In this document: positions 8,004-16,914 of the stretch, piece by piece
Layout of the letters: every line of letters starts with the position of its first letter
Numbering within the stretch: position 1 is the stretch's first letter
Assembly: GCF_022808615.1 (NCBI RefSeq)
Contig: NZ_JAKZKS010000009.1
Span: 62,001 to 126,000 of the forward strand
Direction of reading: 5' to 3'
Length of the DNA stretch: 64,000 nucleotides
From: Bacillus sp. FJAT-47783
Lineage (GTDB): Bacteria > Bacillota > Bacilli > Bacillales > Aeribacillaceae
Position numbers and translations under genes: made by a program
Notes under the pieces: model-generated
Told to the model about the DNA's origin: nothing
The model's input: only the letters and a program-made list of their open reading frames with translations
Database searches by the model: none

Positions 8004-9239
8004 TTACTCTGCATTTGTTTTTAACCATTCGTGAAAAATTAACATTTTCGCTTCTTGTATGATTTCTTCCTTTTCTTCACGTGAAAACGACTCGATGTAT
8101 CGCCTTGCCGCTTTATTTTTGTATAATGGTTGCAATGCTTCATGGACATCGTAATGCTCCAAAACTTCTTCAATATCACGCGTGAAAAGAGAAAACTTTT
8201 CTGTATACTGGGCTGTATCACAAGTAGCTTGATTATGTATGGCTAATACCCAAATAAAGTGACGTTCCTGCCCATCTTCTTCTTCGTTCACCATTTCTAC
8301 TAAATCATCCAATACACCGTCTTTCATAAGTTCATCATAAAGACTCGTGTGCCCTGTTAATCGTAGTGAACAAAATGTATGGATTCCTTGTTGTTGGATC
8401 ACAGTTTTTAAAGATTGGATCGATTCGATTAATTGTGTAAACGAACGAATGGATTCCATCTTGATTTCGTACTCACGAAAAATAATCGGGGCTGTCGGGA
8501 TAAACTGATAATTTGCTCCCGTTTCCTTTAGTTCAACGAGATAAATACCTTTCTCTCCTAGCTCCTTTAAATGCCTTCCTTGAATATTCCCTGGGTAAAC
8601 AATAACAGGCGTTTTATCATGCAACACTTGTCGCTTATGAATATGTCCGAGCGCCCAATAGTCGAAATCCTTTTCTATTAAATCAGAGAGACGAAACGGA
8701 CAATACGGCTCATGTTCACGTTCGCCAGCGATACTCCCATGTAATAACCCAATATGAAAAGGAGTGTTTGCCGTTTTGTTATATCGCTTACTCATATTTT
8801 CTGTTACAACTCGTTCTGGATAACTATATCCATAAAGACTTGCAAGAGGTTCTCCATCTCGTTCGTAACAAACACATTCAACATCTTCGTCAGAAAAAAT
8901 ATGTACGTTTTCTGGTAAATCTAAATGAATAGAATTTCCTTTTGTATAATCATGATTTCCATGAATAATATACACGTTAATGCCCTTTTCATATAACCGC
9001 ACCATTTGCTTTTGAAAAAAAAGCTGCGCTTTCAAGCTCCGGTCTTTTTGATCGTACACATCACCTGAAATTAACAAAAAATCAACCCGCTCTTTTATCG
9101 CAACATCAATCGTTCGTTTGAACGATTGAAACGTACTTTCCTTTATACGTTGAAAAATGGCGTCCGGTAAATGGTTCATGCCTATAAAAGGGCTGTCTAA
9201 ATGAAGATCGGCTGTATGAATAAATGTAACTTGCTTCAT
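8004..9239 (-). CDS. yhaO: YhaO, Mre11/SbcD-like metallophosphoesterase
   Basis: A 411-residue protein with the calcineurin-type nuclease motifs in order: TADLHLDSPF (9-18, Asp11 and His13), GDVYD (59-63), GNHD (94-97) and GHIH (near 197). It is the nuclease partner of YhaN, as Mre11 is for Rad50. The ATG at 9239 (MKQVTFIHTADLHL) is the natural family start. First gene of the leftward yhaO-yhaN-MFS-yhaM cluster. Confidence 0.93.
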   Translation of the reverse strand: MKQVTFIHTADLHLDSPFIGMNHLPDAIFQRIKESTFQSFKRTIDVAIKERVDFLLISGDVYDQKDRSLKAQLFFQKQMVRLYEKGINVYIIHGNHDYTKGNSIHLDLPENVHIFSDEDVECVCYERDGEPLASLYGYSYPERVVTENMSKRYNKTANTPFHIGLLHGSIAGEREHEPYCPFRLSDLIEKDFDYWALGHIHKRQVLHDKTPVIVYPGNIQGRHLKELGEKGIYLVELKETGANYQFIPTAPIIFREYEIKMESIRSFTQLIESIQSLKTVIQQQGIHTFCSLRLTGHTSLYDELMKDGVLDDLVEMVNEEEDGQERHFIWVLAIHNQATCDTAQYTEKFSLFTRDIEEVLEHYDVHEALQPLYKNKAARRYIESFSREEKEEIIQEAKMLIFHEWLKTNAE

Positions 9240-9319
9240 TCGCTTCCCATCCTTTTTCTACTACTGCATTCATTCTATCACGCTAAGGAAGCGAATGCAC
9301 GTTCTGACAAAGAGGGTTA

Positions 9320-9522
9320 ATAAAGTGAATCTTCATTCAGTGGTTTTTTTCTTCCCCTACTGAATGTTAGTCCCTACGGGATGACCTAAAGGCCCTTGTG
9401 ACCCACAGAACGCGGCGCTCTTAGTCTATGTTCTTTATTTTTAGACCTGCCCCACCTATCTTCTGTTCTTTACTACAAAATCTTGAGGTGGGGTCTTACT
9501 GCCCGTTAAGAGCGGGATAAAA
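9320..9522 (+). mobile_element. Element family A, long copy (A1)
   Basis: About 200 bp. The left end TAAAGTGAATCTTCATTCAG can fold as TGAAT-CTTC-ATTCA. The right end reads TCTTACTGCCCGTTAAGA then GCGGGATAAA, with a TCTTA/TAAGA hairpin. A long subterminal inverted repeat CCCCACCT / AGGTGGGG lies near 9440-9493. The ends are not inverted copies of each other and no target duplication is visible, which fits IS200/IS605-derived elements. It shares most of its length with the copy at 49974-50197. The rest of the 9240-9595 gap is empty. Confidence 0.7.
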
Positions 9523-9542
9523 AAATCCATACAATTTATAAA

Positions 9543-9590
9543 AGGCTGACAGCCATAAATCCAGTATTCCCTTGGACTTTGGCGTCAGCC
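9543..9590 (-). terminator. Probable terminator of yhaQ-yhaP
   Basis: Read leftward: GGCTGAC / GTCAGCC closes a stem that is extended by GCC / GGC and is followed by TTTTATAAAT. It sits directly after the yhaP stop. Confidence 0.65.
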
Positions 9591-9595
9591 ACCGA

Positions 9596-10840
9596 TTATC
9601 TTTCTTTAATTATTTGTATCGCCTTTTTAATATCTTTAAAGGATGAAGATTTTCCGTAAAGAAGCACTCCACCTTTATATACTTTTGCCCCAAACCATGT
9701 GAGTAAACCAATCGTTAATACGAGTAAACCGATTGATAAAGCAATTTCCCATATTGGGACATGGACCATTCCAACACGTAAAAACATGATCATCGGTGCA
9801 AAGAACGGGATGAATGATGTCACTTTAATGAAGGTAGCTTCTGGACTGGATAAACCAAACATCGCAATCATAAAGGCGGCAACAACAACAAATGTTAATG
9901 GAGTAATCATCTGTTGTACGTCTTCAATTTTGGAGACGAGTGAACCTAAAAATGCCGCTAACGTTGCGTATAAGAAATAGCCTAGTACAAAAAAGACAAT
10001 GGCATAACTAAACGTTTGTATCGGTACGTCACTGAATTGAAAAAATCCTTCAATGGATTGGTTATTGTCACTGTTGATTTTCATTGATGCAAAGCCAACT
10101 GCGGCAATCAATACAAATTGTGTAAGACTAAGCAAGGCAATGCCTAGTATTTTTGCAAACATTTGTTGAATCGGTGCCATACTCGACACAAGAATTTCCA
10201 TGACCCGCGAGGATTTTTCAGTCGCGACTTCCATGGCAATCATATTCGCATACATGATGACGGCAAAATAAATGACGAATAATAAAATGTAAACAAGCCC
10301 TCTCGCTTGATCCAACTCTTCTTCCGATTTTGCCGTTTCCAGTAATGCAACTTTTTCCATTTCAACAGGTATAAAGAGCTGTTGCAATTTTTCCGCTTCC
10401 ACTCCTAACTGTTTCGTGCCAATCGCTAGCTTCATTTGCTGTAGCGATTGTTCAATCGCACGATGTAATTCGGAGTCTGTGATCGATTTTGCATAGTACG
10501 TAGCTGTAGGCAACCCTCCTTCATCTGTATTTAACACAAGGTAGCCGGTCAGATCATCATTTAAAACGTCTTCTTTCAAATCAGATACACTTTTTTTCGA
10601 CTGTTGTACCTCAATATCGGCGTAAGCGGTCATTTGTTGTTCAAAGAGGGGATATAACGCTTTAGTTTCATCAATAACGGTAATTTCTTTTAATTCTTCT
10701 TTATCAAAGAGGGAAATAATATGATTAATGTTTGTAAGTCCAACAATAAAAAGAAGGGTAATAACCGTTGAAATAATGAACGATTTCGTTTTTAGTTTAG
10801 AAAAATATGTATGCCCAAGCATAATCCAAAACTTATTCAT
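9596..10840 (-). CDS. yhaP: YhaP, ABC exporter permease (NatB-like)
   Basis: About 414 residues: one N-terminal membrane helix, a large extracytoplasmic domain (about 45-180), then five or six membrane helices, the ABC-2/NatB layout. Family members export sodium or other small substrates; the substrate here is unknown. The ATG at 10840 follows AGGTAGG. It overlaps the end of yhaQ by 8 bases (TATGAATAA), so the two genes are translationally coupled. Confidence 0.88.
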   Translation of the reverse strand: MNKFWIMLGHTYFSKLKTKSFIISTVITLLFIVGLTNINHIISLFDKEELKEITVIDETKALYPLFEQQMTAYADIEVQQSKKSVSDLKEDVLNDDLTGYLVLNTDEGGLPTATYYAKSITDSELHRAIEQSLQQMKLAIGTKQLGVEAEKLQQLFIPVEMEKVALLETAKSEEELDQARGLVYILLFVIYFAVIMYANMIAMEVATEKSSRVMEILVSSMAPIQQMFAKILGIALLSLTQFVLIAAVGFASMKINSDNNQSIEGFFQFSDVPIQTFSYAIVFFVLGYFLYATLAAFLGSLVSKIEDVQQMITPLTFVVVAAFMIAMFGLSSPEATFIKVTSFIPFFAPMIMFLRVGMVHVPIWEIALSIGLLVLTIGLLTWFGAKVYKGGVLLYGKSSSFKDIKKAIQIIKER

Positions 10841-11732
10841 ACGAGGCACCTACCTTTTCAATAAAGATATCGTTTAACGAAGGCTCTTCAAGTGAAAACG
10901 TTCGAACAAACCCTTTCCCATATAGTGCCTCAAAAATTTTCTTCGAAATTTCTTCTCCTTCAATCTGTAATTCCATTCCTTCTGGAGTCTTTTTATATTT
11001 TGTCACACCTTGGATGTTTGCTAGGAAACTGAGATCAAAATCGGCGTGTACGGTTACATTTTTCTTCCCAAATGAATGTTTAATGTCTTTCAATGAACCG
11101 TGTACAACCGGCTTTCCTTTTTGCATAATGCATAAAAATTCGCAAAGCTCCTCTACATGCTCCATACGGTGACTTGAAAACACAATAGATGTTCCTCTTT
11201 CTTTTAAATCAATGACTGCATCCTTTAACATTTCAACGTTTACTGGGTCAAGACCACTAAACGGCTCATCGAGAATGAGCAGCTTCGGTCGATGAAGAAC
11301 GGCCGTAATGAACTGAATTTTTTGCTGATTCCCTTTAGATAATTCTTCTACTTTTTTATTCGCATATTCCGGCACTTTAAATCGCTCGAGCCAATACGCC
11401 AATTCTCTCAAAACGGTCTGCTTATCCATCCCCTTGAGGCGTCCTAAATAAACAAGCTGATCTTTCACTTTCAACTTCGGATAAAGGCCCCTTTCCTCTG
11501 GCAAGTAACCAATTTGCTCACTCTTTTCATAGTTGATCGTTTCCCCATCCCACGTAATTTTGCCATCTGTTGGCGATAAAAGGCCTAAAATCATTCGAAA
11601 AGTAGTCGTTTTCCCTGCACCATTTGCCCCTAAAAAACCGAAGATTTCGTTTTCAGGAATTTCGATTGACAAGTTGTCAACCGCTGTAAAATTACCAAAT
11701 TTTTTCGTAACATTTTCAATTTTAAGTGTCAT
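10833..11732 (-). CDS. yhaQ: YhaQ, ABC exporter ATPase (NatA-like)
   Basis: A 299-residue ATP-binding subunit with Walker A GANGAGKTT, signature LSKGNQQKIQ and Walker B LLILDEPFSGLDP. The C-terminal extension of about 80 residues is typical of NatA/YhaQ-type ATPases. The ATG at 11732 (MTLKIENVTKKFG) follows GGAGAGGTGG; an in-frame GTG at 11750 overlaps that site and is unlikely. It pairs with YhaP. Confidence 0.92.
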   Translation of the reverse strand: MTLKIENVTKKFGNFTAVDNLSIEIPENEIFGFLGANGAGKTTTFRMILGLLSPTDGKITWDGETINYEKSEQIGYLPEERGLYPKLKVKDQLVYLGRLKGMDKQTVLRELAYWLERFKVPEYANKKVEELSKGNQQKIQFITAVLHRPKLLILDEPFSGLDPVNVEMLKDAVIDLKERGTSIVFSSHRMEHVEELCEFLCIMQKGKPVVHGSLKDIKHSFGKKNVTVHADFDLSFLANIQGVTKYKKTPEGMELQIEGEEISKKIFEALYGKGFVRTFSLEEPSLNDIFIEKVGASYE

Positions 11733-11843
11733 ATTGTTCCACCTCTCCACACGTTACTACGTTTTATTCACTCATTATGTTTCAAAAAAGCAGGAATTTT
11801 ACGATAAAAATTGAAGTACTTAACTGGGGAAGGAGGATGGAAG

Positions 11844-12029
11844 ATGGCAACATATACATTAACGGTCTTTAGTAAATCTGGAGAAAAGTTACTTGACGAA
11901 ACCTTTGAAGCTGCCGATGAAAAGGAAGCGAAAAAGATTGGCACAGAAAAGCTCCAGGAAAAAAATTATTTAGACGCAACACATCGTTGTACTTCTCCTA
12001 CTGGGAAGCTTATTTTATTCCATCGCTAA
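11844..12029 (+). CDS. yhzD: YhzD-family small protein
   Basis: A 61-residue soluble protein whose end, YLDATHRCTSPTGKLILFHR, matches the YhzD family as I recall it from B. subtilis. The frame is open further upstream, but the ATG at 11844 follows a perfect AAGGAGG. Function unknown. Divergent from yhaQ, with its own terminator. Confidence 0.75.
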   Translation: MATYTLTVFSKSGEKLLDETFEAADEKEAKKIGTEKLQEKNYLDATHRCTSPTGKLILFHR

Positions 12030-12033
12030 AAGT

Positions 12034-12068
12034 TACAGCAGCGGGCCAACCCGCTGCTGAAGCTTTTT
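12034..12068 (+). terminator. yhzD terminator
   Basis: Perfect 10-bp stem CAGCAGCGGG / CCCGCTGCTG with a CCAA loop, followed by GAAGC and seven T residues. Confidence 0.92.
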
Positions 12069-12118
12069 TTATCCCACTCATAACGGGCAAAAAGCCCCCC
12101 ACTGAATGAAGTATCAAT
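12068..12118 (-). mobile_element. Element family A, short copy (A4)
   Basis: A 51-bp copy in reverse orientation that joins the left end (CTTCATTCAGTGGGG) directly to the right end (GCCCGTTATGAGTGGGATAAA). It is an internally deleted version of the 200-bp copies, and lies between the yhzD terminator and the end of yhaR. Confidence 0.75.
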
Positions 12119-12901
12119 TTATTTTCCACTAAAAGTAGGTCTACGCTTTTCCAAAAAGGCTCGAATTCCCTCCTGATGGTCGGAAGTTTGTCTCATTTCC
12201 CCTTGAAAATGCGCTTCAAGCCGTAAGCTTTGCTGTAAACTCGGTTCATTCATTTGAACAAAAATTTCTTTACTTGCAACCATCGCTTTTAGCGGTTTAT
12301 TCAGTAATCGTTCTTTTTCTTTTTCCAATTTATCCTCTACACGTTCCTCAAACACATCATCAATGATCCCTAATTCAAGCGCTGTCGTTGCAGCATGCGT
12401 TTTACCTTCCCATATAATTTGTTTCGCCTTTCCTTCTCCTAGACGCTTCGCCATGTGGAAATGCCCGCCGCCATCGGGAATAAGGCCTATGTTAATAAAG
12501 TTCATGGCAATTTTCGCATCGTTATGTGCGTATACATAATCTGACGCTAATGCAAGACTTAATCCTAATCCAGCAGCTGCACCATGGACAAGACTTACAG
12601 TGACAGCTGGAAGTCGATAAAGACTTAGTGTTATATGTTCAATCTTCTCCATAATTTCTTTAAACCTATCGTTGTTACTAGATTGAAGCATTGTTTTAAT
12701 GTCTCCACCTGCTGAAAAAGCGCGACCAGCACCTGAAATAAACAAAAGTGGCACTTTCGCTGACTCGACAATGGATAACGCTTTAGATAAATCTGTAAGC
12801 ATTTCTTCATCAAGTGCATTTAGCGAATCTGGTCGATTAAGCTGTAAATGTGCATAGCTTTCTTGTAATAATAGATTAACCGTTCGAAATGTTTCTCCCA
12901 T
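12119..12901 (-). CDS. yhaR: YhaR, enoyl-CoA hydratase/isomerase family
   Basis: A 260-residue crotonase-fold protein. The oxyanion-hole segments are FSAGGDIKTM and HGAAAGLGLSLALASDYV. In the second catalytic region (INIGLIPDGGGHFHMAKRLG) one usual acidic residue appears as Asp (PDGG). It acts on acyl-CoA thioesters in fatty-acid or related degradation; the exact substrate is unknown. The ATG at 12901 follows AAAGGAGG; a longer frame exists upstream but lacks a binding site. Confidence 0.85.
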   Translation of the reverse strand: MGETFRTVNLLLQESYAHLQLNRPDSLNALDEEMLTDLSKALSIVESAKVPLLFISGAGRAFSAGGDIKTMLQSSNNDRFKEIMEKIEHITLSLYRLPAVTVSLVHGAAAGLGLSLALASDYVYAHNDAKIAMNFINIGLIPDGGGHFHMAKRLGEGKAKQIIWEGKTHAATTALELGIIDDVFEERVEDKLEKEKERLLNKPLKAMVASKEIFVQMNEPSLQQSLRLEAHFQGEMRQTSDHQEGIRAFLEKRRPTFSGK

Positions 12902-13054
12902 AATCTTTTCCTCCTTTGTTTTACATCTTAAATAATTTCTTACTTCATTCAGAAAATTCCTGCAAATTTTCATAAAAAGATTGATTTTACGTTTTTGGTC
13001 TAAAATAAATCATATATAATAAAGGCTAGAAAGTATGTTAGAGGAGAAATCTTT

Positions 13055-14113
13055 ATGACTAGGAAGTTTCGTTTCAATTTTGTTGGAGGCAGAGTCATTA
13101 AAACTGGTATCGCTATTTTCATCACAGTGATCATCTGTCAACTGTTTGAGTTACCGACAATTTTTGCTGTCATTACCGCTATTGTCACAATCGAACCGAC
13201 TGCACATGATTCAATTAAAAAAGGAATGATTCGTTTTCCTGCGTCTACGATTGGTTCGGCTTATGCGATGACTTTTACATATTTACTGGGGCATTCACCA
13301 TTTTCCTATGCACTTTCGGCCATGTTTACCATTGTCACATGCCAAAAATTGCGCTTAGAAGCAGGAACACTTGTCGCAACGATCACGGCAGTTGCAATGA
13401 TTCCCATAACTGAAACTGGCTATTTAAGTGCTTTTTTCACACGGTTAATGACAACGTCTGTCGGAATCATCGTCTCTACCTTTGTAAACTTTTTTATACT
13501 CCCGCCTAATTATTCACCGTTCATTAACAAGCAGATTCATACCTTGTTTCATAAAGTGGCGGAATTATTGGAATTAAGACAGAAAGAACTCACTGGGGAA
13601 AAAACAGTAAAAAAAGTGACATTGAAAAACTTTGACGTTTTATCGAAAGATTTACATAAAGCGATGACATTTATTCATTATCAACAGCAAGACTGGAAAT
13701 ACCATCGTCATACGAAGATGGAGATGCGCCAGTTCCACCTTGAGCAAAAAAAGCTCACCATTTTACAGCAAATCAATTATCACCTAGGAAATTTACTTTA
13801 CGTGTCTGTAGATCCATCTGAATGGACAAAGGATGAAAAGGAACTACTATCAAAAACGATTCGTTCTATTTCATCTATTTTAAAAGATTTTTGTCACTCA
13901 ATACCGAAAGAGCATTATGAACTCATTGAAGAATTGGACAGAAAATTTTGGACGGTTAAGCACGATTTAAGTGAAATAAAACCGAAAAAGTATCGGCACC
14001 ACTTCAACCCAAAAACGGTCGTGCTGTTTGAAATTTTATCGATCCATGACATGATAGAAGAATTGGAACCGATCTGCAAACAACCTGGTCGGTTGCAAAT
14101 GTTAGAACAGTAA
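13055..14113 (+). CDS. Aromatic acid exporter family (FUSC/DUF939) membrane protein
   Basis: A 352-residue protein: an N-terminal half of six predicted membrane helices (about 15-155, with [18 protein letters not shown] typical of the family) and a C-terminal cytoplasmic helical half rich in charged residues. This is the architecture of the ArAE/FUSC transporters found in Firmicutes. Export of aromatic or organic acids is the family suggestion; the substrate is unknown. The ATG follows GAGGAG, and TATAAT at 13015-13020 may be its -10 box. Confidence 0.8.
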   Translation: MTRKFRFNFVGGRVIKTGIAIFITVIICQLFELPTIFAVITAIVTIEPTAHDSIKKGMIRFPASTIGSAYAMTFTYLLGHSPFSYALSAMFTIVTCQKLRLEAGTLVATITAVAMIPITETGYLSAFFTRLMTTSVGIIVSTFVNFFILPPNYSPFINKQIHTLFHKVAELLELRQKELTGEKTVKKVTLKNFDVLSKDLHKAMTFIHYQQQDWKYHRHTKMEMRQFHLEQKKLTILQQINYHLGNLLYVSVDPSEWTKDEKELLSKTIRSISSILKDFCHSIPKEHYELIEELDRKFWTVKHDLSEIKPKKYRHHFNPKTVVLFEILSIHDMIEELEPICKQPGRLQMLEQ

Positions 14114-14192
14114 AGGGGCTGTATGAAAAGTCCTTAAAATGAAGAAAGTGGCGAAAAACGAGTTGTTTCTCTCCACTTACTTTTATAGTTTT

Positions 14193-14310
14193 TCAATTAT
14201 GATCTGAAAGTAGCTGGCGGATGTCTGCTAATTTTAGTATGTTGTGGGCTAATGCCTCCCGTAAATAAATTTGCATCATGAGCAATTGCCCATGATGCGA
14301 TATGTTGACT
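14193..14310 (-). pseudogene. Transposase C-terminal remnant
   Basis: Read leftward, the only coherent frame encodes about 37 residues ending at 14193, including QLLMMQIYLREALAHNILK and then LADIRQLL. The IYLREALAHN segment looks like the C-terminus of an IS transposase. No upstream part and no inverted repeats remain. It ends where the toxin-tail sequence begins, so an insertion sequence probably broke the toxin gene and then decayed. The IS family is not assigned. Confidence 0.55.
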
Positions 14311-14334
14311 TAGGAAAATTCACGAATAAAGTAA

Positions 14335-14424
14335 GTGGAATTCAAAATGGAAAAAGATACAGCTGGTCATGGTGGTCGTAAATGGAAATTAAAAGATAAA
14401 AAAAGTAAAGAAGGGCGTCGTTAG
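14335..14424 (+). pseudogene. Tail of a polymorphic toxin gene
   Basis: An in-frame segment encodes VEFKMEKDTAGHGGRKWKLK and then a basic tail, and stops at 14422-14424. The GHGGxKWKL motif resembles the extreme C-terminus of secreted polymorphic toxins of Bacillaceae. An in-frame stop (14332-14334) precedes it, and the neighbouring frame upstream reads like the missing part (LGKFTNKVSG), suggesting a frameshift as well as the IS-linked loss of the 5' part. The stop codon directly abuts the ATG of the next gene, as in toxin-immunity pairs. Confidence 0.55.
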
Positions 14425-15039
14425 ATGAAAATGGAAGAATCTTATCTAAATAAAAAGTATCCTTTTATACAATCTTATAGTGAATTAAAATATTTAATTC
14501 ATAATAAGTCTGTGATTGACTTAATAGATGAATTTGAAAATATACAGTCTAAGTTTAAATTATCGAGTTTCCTTATAGATAGATTTCCTAGAAAGATTGA
14601 TTCACCTTTATTTTTTGAATGGTTTGATGTACATTTTTTAGTAGATGGTTCTGTTGAAGATAATAAACTTTATTTTGAAATTGAAAATATCTTTTTAAAA
14701 GTTACTAAAGTTTTATCTATGTACAGTCCCATTTGGATAGAAACTTCATATGGTTATGATCCAGAAGGAATTCCAGAAGAGATTTTAACCGAACAAGAAA
14801 AAAATTTACTAGATTCAATTAAAGGAAAAGAAGTTTTATCAATTCAATCACAAGAAATATATGATTTATTACTAAAGTTAAGCTTTAGAGGATATATTCG
14901 TTCAATAATTTATTTACCCGATTTAGAAGCAATACTTTCGATTAATGATTTAGTTGTTGAAGTAATTGCTTTTAGAGATACATCAATTTTCGAAACTATT
15001 TGTAAAACTGAAGGATTGTACTTTAGAAAGAATGATTAG
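14425..15039 (+). CDS. Putative immunity protein of the decayed toxin
   Basis: A 204-residue acidic, AT-rich gene product without signal peptide or membrane helix; I recognise no named family. It starts at the base after the toxin-tail stop and uses AAGAAGGG within that tail as binding site; an alternative start is the ATG at 14431. Position and composition (lower GC than its neighbours) suggest an immunity protein that outlived its toxin. A terminator-like hairpin follows. The immunity role is inferred from context only. Confidence 0.55.
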   Translation: MKMEESYLNKKYPFIQSYSELKYLIHNKSVIDLIDEFENIQSKFKLSSFLIDRFPRKIDSPLFFEWFDVHFLVDGSVEDNKLYFEIENIFLKVTKVLSMYSPIWIETSYGYDPEGIPEEILTEQEKNLLDSIKGKEVLSIQSQEIYDLLLKLSFRGYIRSIIYLPDLEAILSINDLVVEVIAFRDTSIFETICKTEGLYFRKND

Positions 15040-15062
15040 GTGCTAGAGAAGATTATAGATAA

Positions 15063-15107
15063 AAAGGGCTGTCCATAAGTCGATTTCTCCACAAATGGAC
15101 GCCCTTT
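15063..15107 (+). terminator. Hairpin after the immunity-like gene
   Basis: Stem AAAGGGC-(T)-GTCCAT / ATGGACGCCCTTT with an 18-nt loop. The T tail is short, so the termination role is likely but not certain. Confidence 0.55.
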
Positions 15108-15144
15108 ACATGTTTAAGCCAAAATTTCAAAATAGAAAAAGTGA

Positions 15145-15177
15145 CAAAAAAAAGCCGACTAAATTTATTAGTCAGCC
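15145..15177 (-). terminator. Terminator of the hemerythrin gene
   Basis: Read leftward: GCTGACTAA / TTTAGTCGGC followed by eight T residues; it overlaps the last codons of the hemerythrin gene. Confidence 0.85.
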
Positions 15178-15698
15178 TCACACTTCAGCAATTTTTTTGC
15201 AAGCTCCTCTTTCTCTTTATTGGATAAAAGTTTTTCTGCCATCGGAAAGAGCACCTGTTCTTCTTTTGAAAAATGATCCGTTAAAATATTGTAAGCATTG
15301 ATCACATATGAAGCTAAGTCTTTTGCATCATGAGCGTTTATTGTTTCCGTTTTCTTTAAAAATGTCATAATATATTCTTTCGCCTGATCATGCTCATACT
15401 CCATTACGGCGATTGGTCCTACATCTTTTCCAATATAGCGAGCCACCATCGGGAAAAGAACTTCTTCTTCTCGATGAGAATGGAGTTCTAATTCTTGAAA
15501 AAATTGTTGCACATTCTCTCGCAAACGTTGAAGCGCTTGTTGAACTTCTTTCTCTTCACCCTTCGATATCTTCTCTGCCTCAACAAATAGTGCATATTTC
15601 TTCTCGTTTAATGGTCCATGCTCTTGTTTTAATTGCTTGAGAGGTGGACATAATTCAACCGGCTCATCTCTCATCATGCCACATGGTGAAAATTCCAT
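15168..15698 (-). CDS. Hemerythrin-domain protein
   Basis: A 176-residue protein with the di-iron hemerythrin pattern: KQEHGPLNE near the start, HSHREEEVLFP, then EYEHDQAKEY and HFSKEEQVLFP. It could bind oxygen or nitric oxide or protect iron centres. A longer frame exists, but the ATG at 15698 follows GAGGGAGAAG. It lies next to fnr, and the weak FNR-like site at 15762 fits an anaerobic/NO role; that link is inference. Confidence 0.85.
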   Translation of the reverse strand: MEFSPCGMMRDEPVELCPPLKQLKQEHGPLNEKKYALFVEAEKISKGEEKEVQQALQRLRENVQQFFQELELHSHREEEVLFPMVARYIGKDVGPIAVMEYEHDQAKEYIMTFLKKTETINAHDAKDLASYVINAYNILTDHFSKEEQVLFPMAEKLLSNKEKEELAKKLLKCEAD

Positions 15699-15761
15699 CG
15701 CTTCTCCCTCTTTTCTATTAATCTTTTCTTCATTATTGTAATCGAGGTCGCAAATTAACGA

Positions 15762-15777
15762 TGTGATGTAAATCATC
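15762..15777 (-). promoter_or_regulatory. Weak FNR-like site
   Basis: TGTGATGTAAATCATC: one perfect half (TGTGA) and one degenerate half, 64 bp upstream of the hemerythrin ATG. Low confidence without binding data. Confidence 0.3.
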
Positions 15778-15795
15778 ATATCGAAAAAAAGCGTT

Positions 15796-15889
15796 CCCGC
15801 AAGTTAGGTTCAAATTCACGCAAGTTTTGAAAAGAGAGTGCAAATCATGAAAAAAAGCCGCAAGTCATGAAAAAGTCCGCAACCCAGTG
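15796..15889 (+). repeat. Phased 20-bp repeat array 2 (five units, core GCAA)
   Basis: GCAA cores start at 15799, 15820, 15840, 15860 and 15879 (intervals 21,20,20,19). Internal units continue with TCATGAAAAA-like sequence, similar to array 1. It lies between fnr and the hemerythrin gene, with its last core 66 bp from the fnr stop. Confidence 0.75.
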
Positions 15890-15944
15890 TACCATCCAGG
15901 TTCCTTATTTGATCATCTTCCATCTTAATATCGCATCAAGAATC

Positions 15945-16625
15945 TTACTCGATATTACAATAAGAAATCGGACATCCTTCGCAATTAATTTGACGTTTTA
16001 AGTAATCGATACTATGAATAATAATTTTTCTCCCTTTGAACGATACAATTCCTTTACTTTTTAATACATTCAATTCTCGGTTAACACTTTCCCGTGATGT
16101 CGAGCTAAAATTGGCCAAGTCTTGATGAGTAACCGAAACATCTAACAATATCCCATTGCCTACTTCCTCTCCATAACTATTGGACATGCGAATAAGCGTC
16201 GAATAAAGTGCTCCTTTTTTTCCGTATAAGACGAGATCACGAAATTTCGTATGTTGTTTTCGAAAATGATCGGTCATCATTTTTAAAAATTCGACCGCAA
16301 ATTCACCGTTTATTAGCATTTCTTTTTCGATGGATTTATTTTTAATCACTAATACTTCACTATCTTCCAATGCTCGACCGTTAAATAAATATCGGCCATT
16401 ACTAGAGAAAACCATCAATTCTCCAATGACTGCATTCGGTCCGCATAAACGTAAACAAAGCTCTTTTCCATCACCAGAAAATTTACTGATTTGAAACTTA
16501 CCAGAAACGACAACAAAAAAGTTTTCCCCTATTTGTCCTTCTTGAAATAAAAACGCTCCCCTTTTTACTGGAAGATTCATATAGGACAAGTTCTTTAACT
16601 GTTCAAAGTGCTTTTGATTTAACAT
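15945..16625 (-). CDS. fnr: Fnr, Bacillus-type anaerobic regulator with C-terminal Cys cluster
   Basis: A 226-residue Crp/Fnr protein: cyclic-nucleotide-type N-domain, dimer helix, and a helix-turn-helix with recognition segment SRESVNREL (Arg-Glu-x3-Arg, which reads TGTGA half-sites). The C-terminus has Cys215, Cys218 and Cys223 (CEGCPISYC), the cysteine arrangement that holds the [4Fe-4S] cluster in B. subtilis Fnr. It therefore senses oxygen and activates anaerobic genes. The ATG at 16625 follows AAAGG; a GTG 9 bases upstream is the alternative. Two palindromic sites in the upstream gap suggest autoregulation. Confidence 0.92.
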   Translation of the reverse strand: MLNQKHFEQLKNLSYMNLPVKRGAFLFQEGQIGENFFVVVSGKFQISKFSGDGKELCLRLCGPNAVIGELMVFSSNGRYLFNGRALEDSEVLVIKNKSIEKEMLINGEFAVEFLKMMTDHFRKQHTKFRDLVLYGKKGALYSTLIRMSNSYGEEVGNGILLDVSVTHQDLANFSSTSRESVNRELNVLKSKGIVSFKGRKIIIHSIDYLKRQINCEGCPISYCNIE

Positions 16626-16729
16626 GTTTGACACCTTTATTTCCCCCTATTCGAGTAACATGAGCGAGCTTTCCAAACGCCTCGTTATGATCTTTAAGTT
16701 CACTATAAAACATTTATTACCACGAACAG

Positions 16730-16774
16730 TGTGACACATGTCACAAAAACAACTTAAATGTGATATAGTTCACA
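16730..16774. promoter_or_regulatory. Two FNR-type operators
   Basis: TGTGACACATGTCACA (16730-16745) and TGTGATATAGTTCACA (16759-16774), both perfect TGTGA-N6-TCACA, 29 bp apart. They lie between divergent fnr (105 bp away) and the orphan gene at 16915. The remainder of this AT-rich gap shows only a TATAAT at 16885-16890. Confidence 0.8.
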
Positions 16775-16914
16775 TTTTTGTCATTTCTAATAAAAATAGA
16801 TGTACACATAGGTGTTAAAAGCAAAAGAAGCTTTACAAAAAAATACATTTATTATATAAATATATTGATTTAACATATTTTTTGTATAATTTATTATTTT
16901 AGGAGTTGTTAAGG

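Noticed and set aside
12992-13020. SigA promoter of the FUSC-type gene
   Set aside because: A good TATAAT is present at 13015, but no acceptable -35 box lies 16-18 bp upstream, so no promoter feature was entered.
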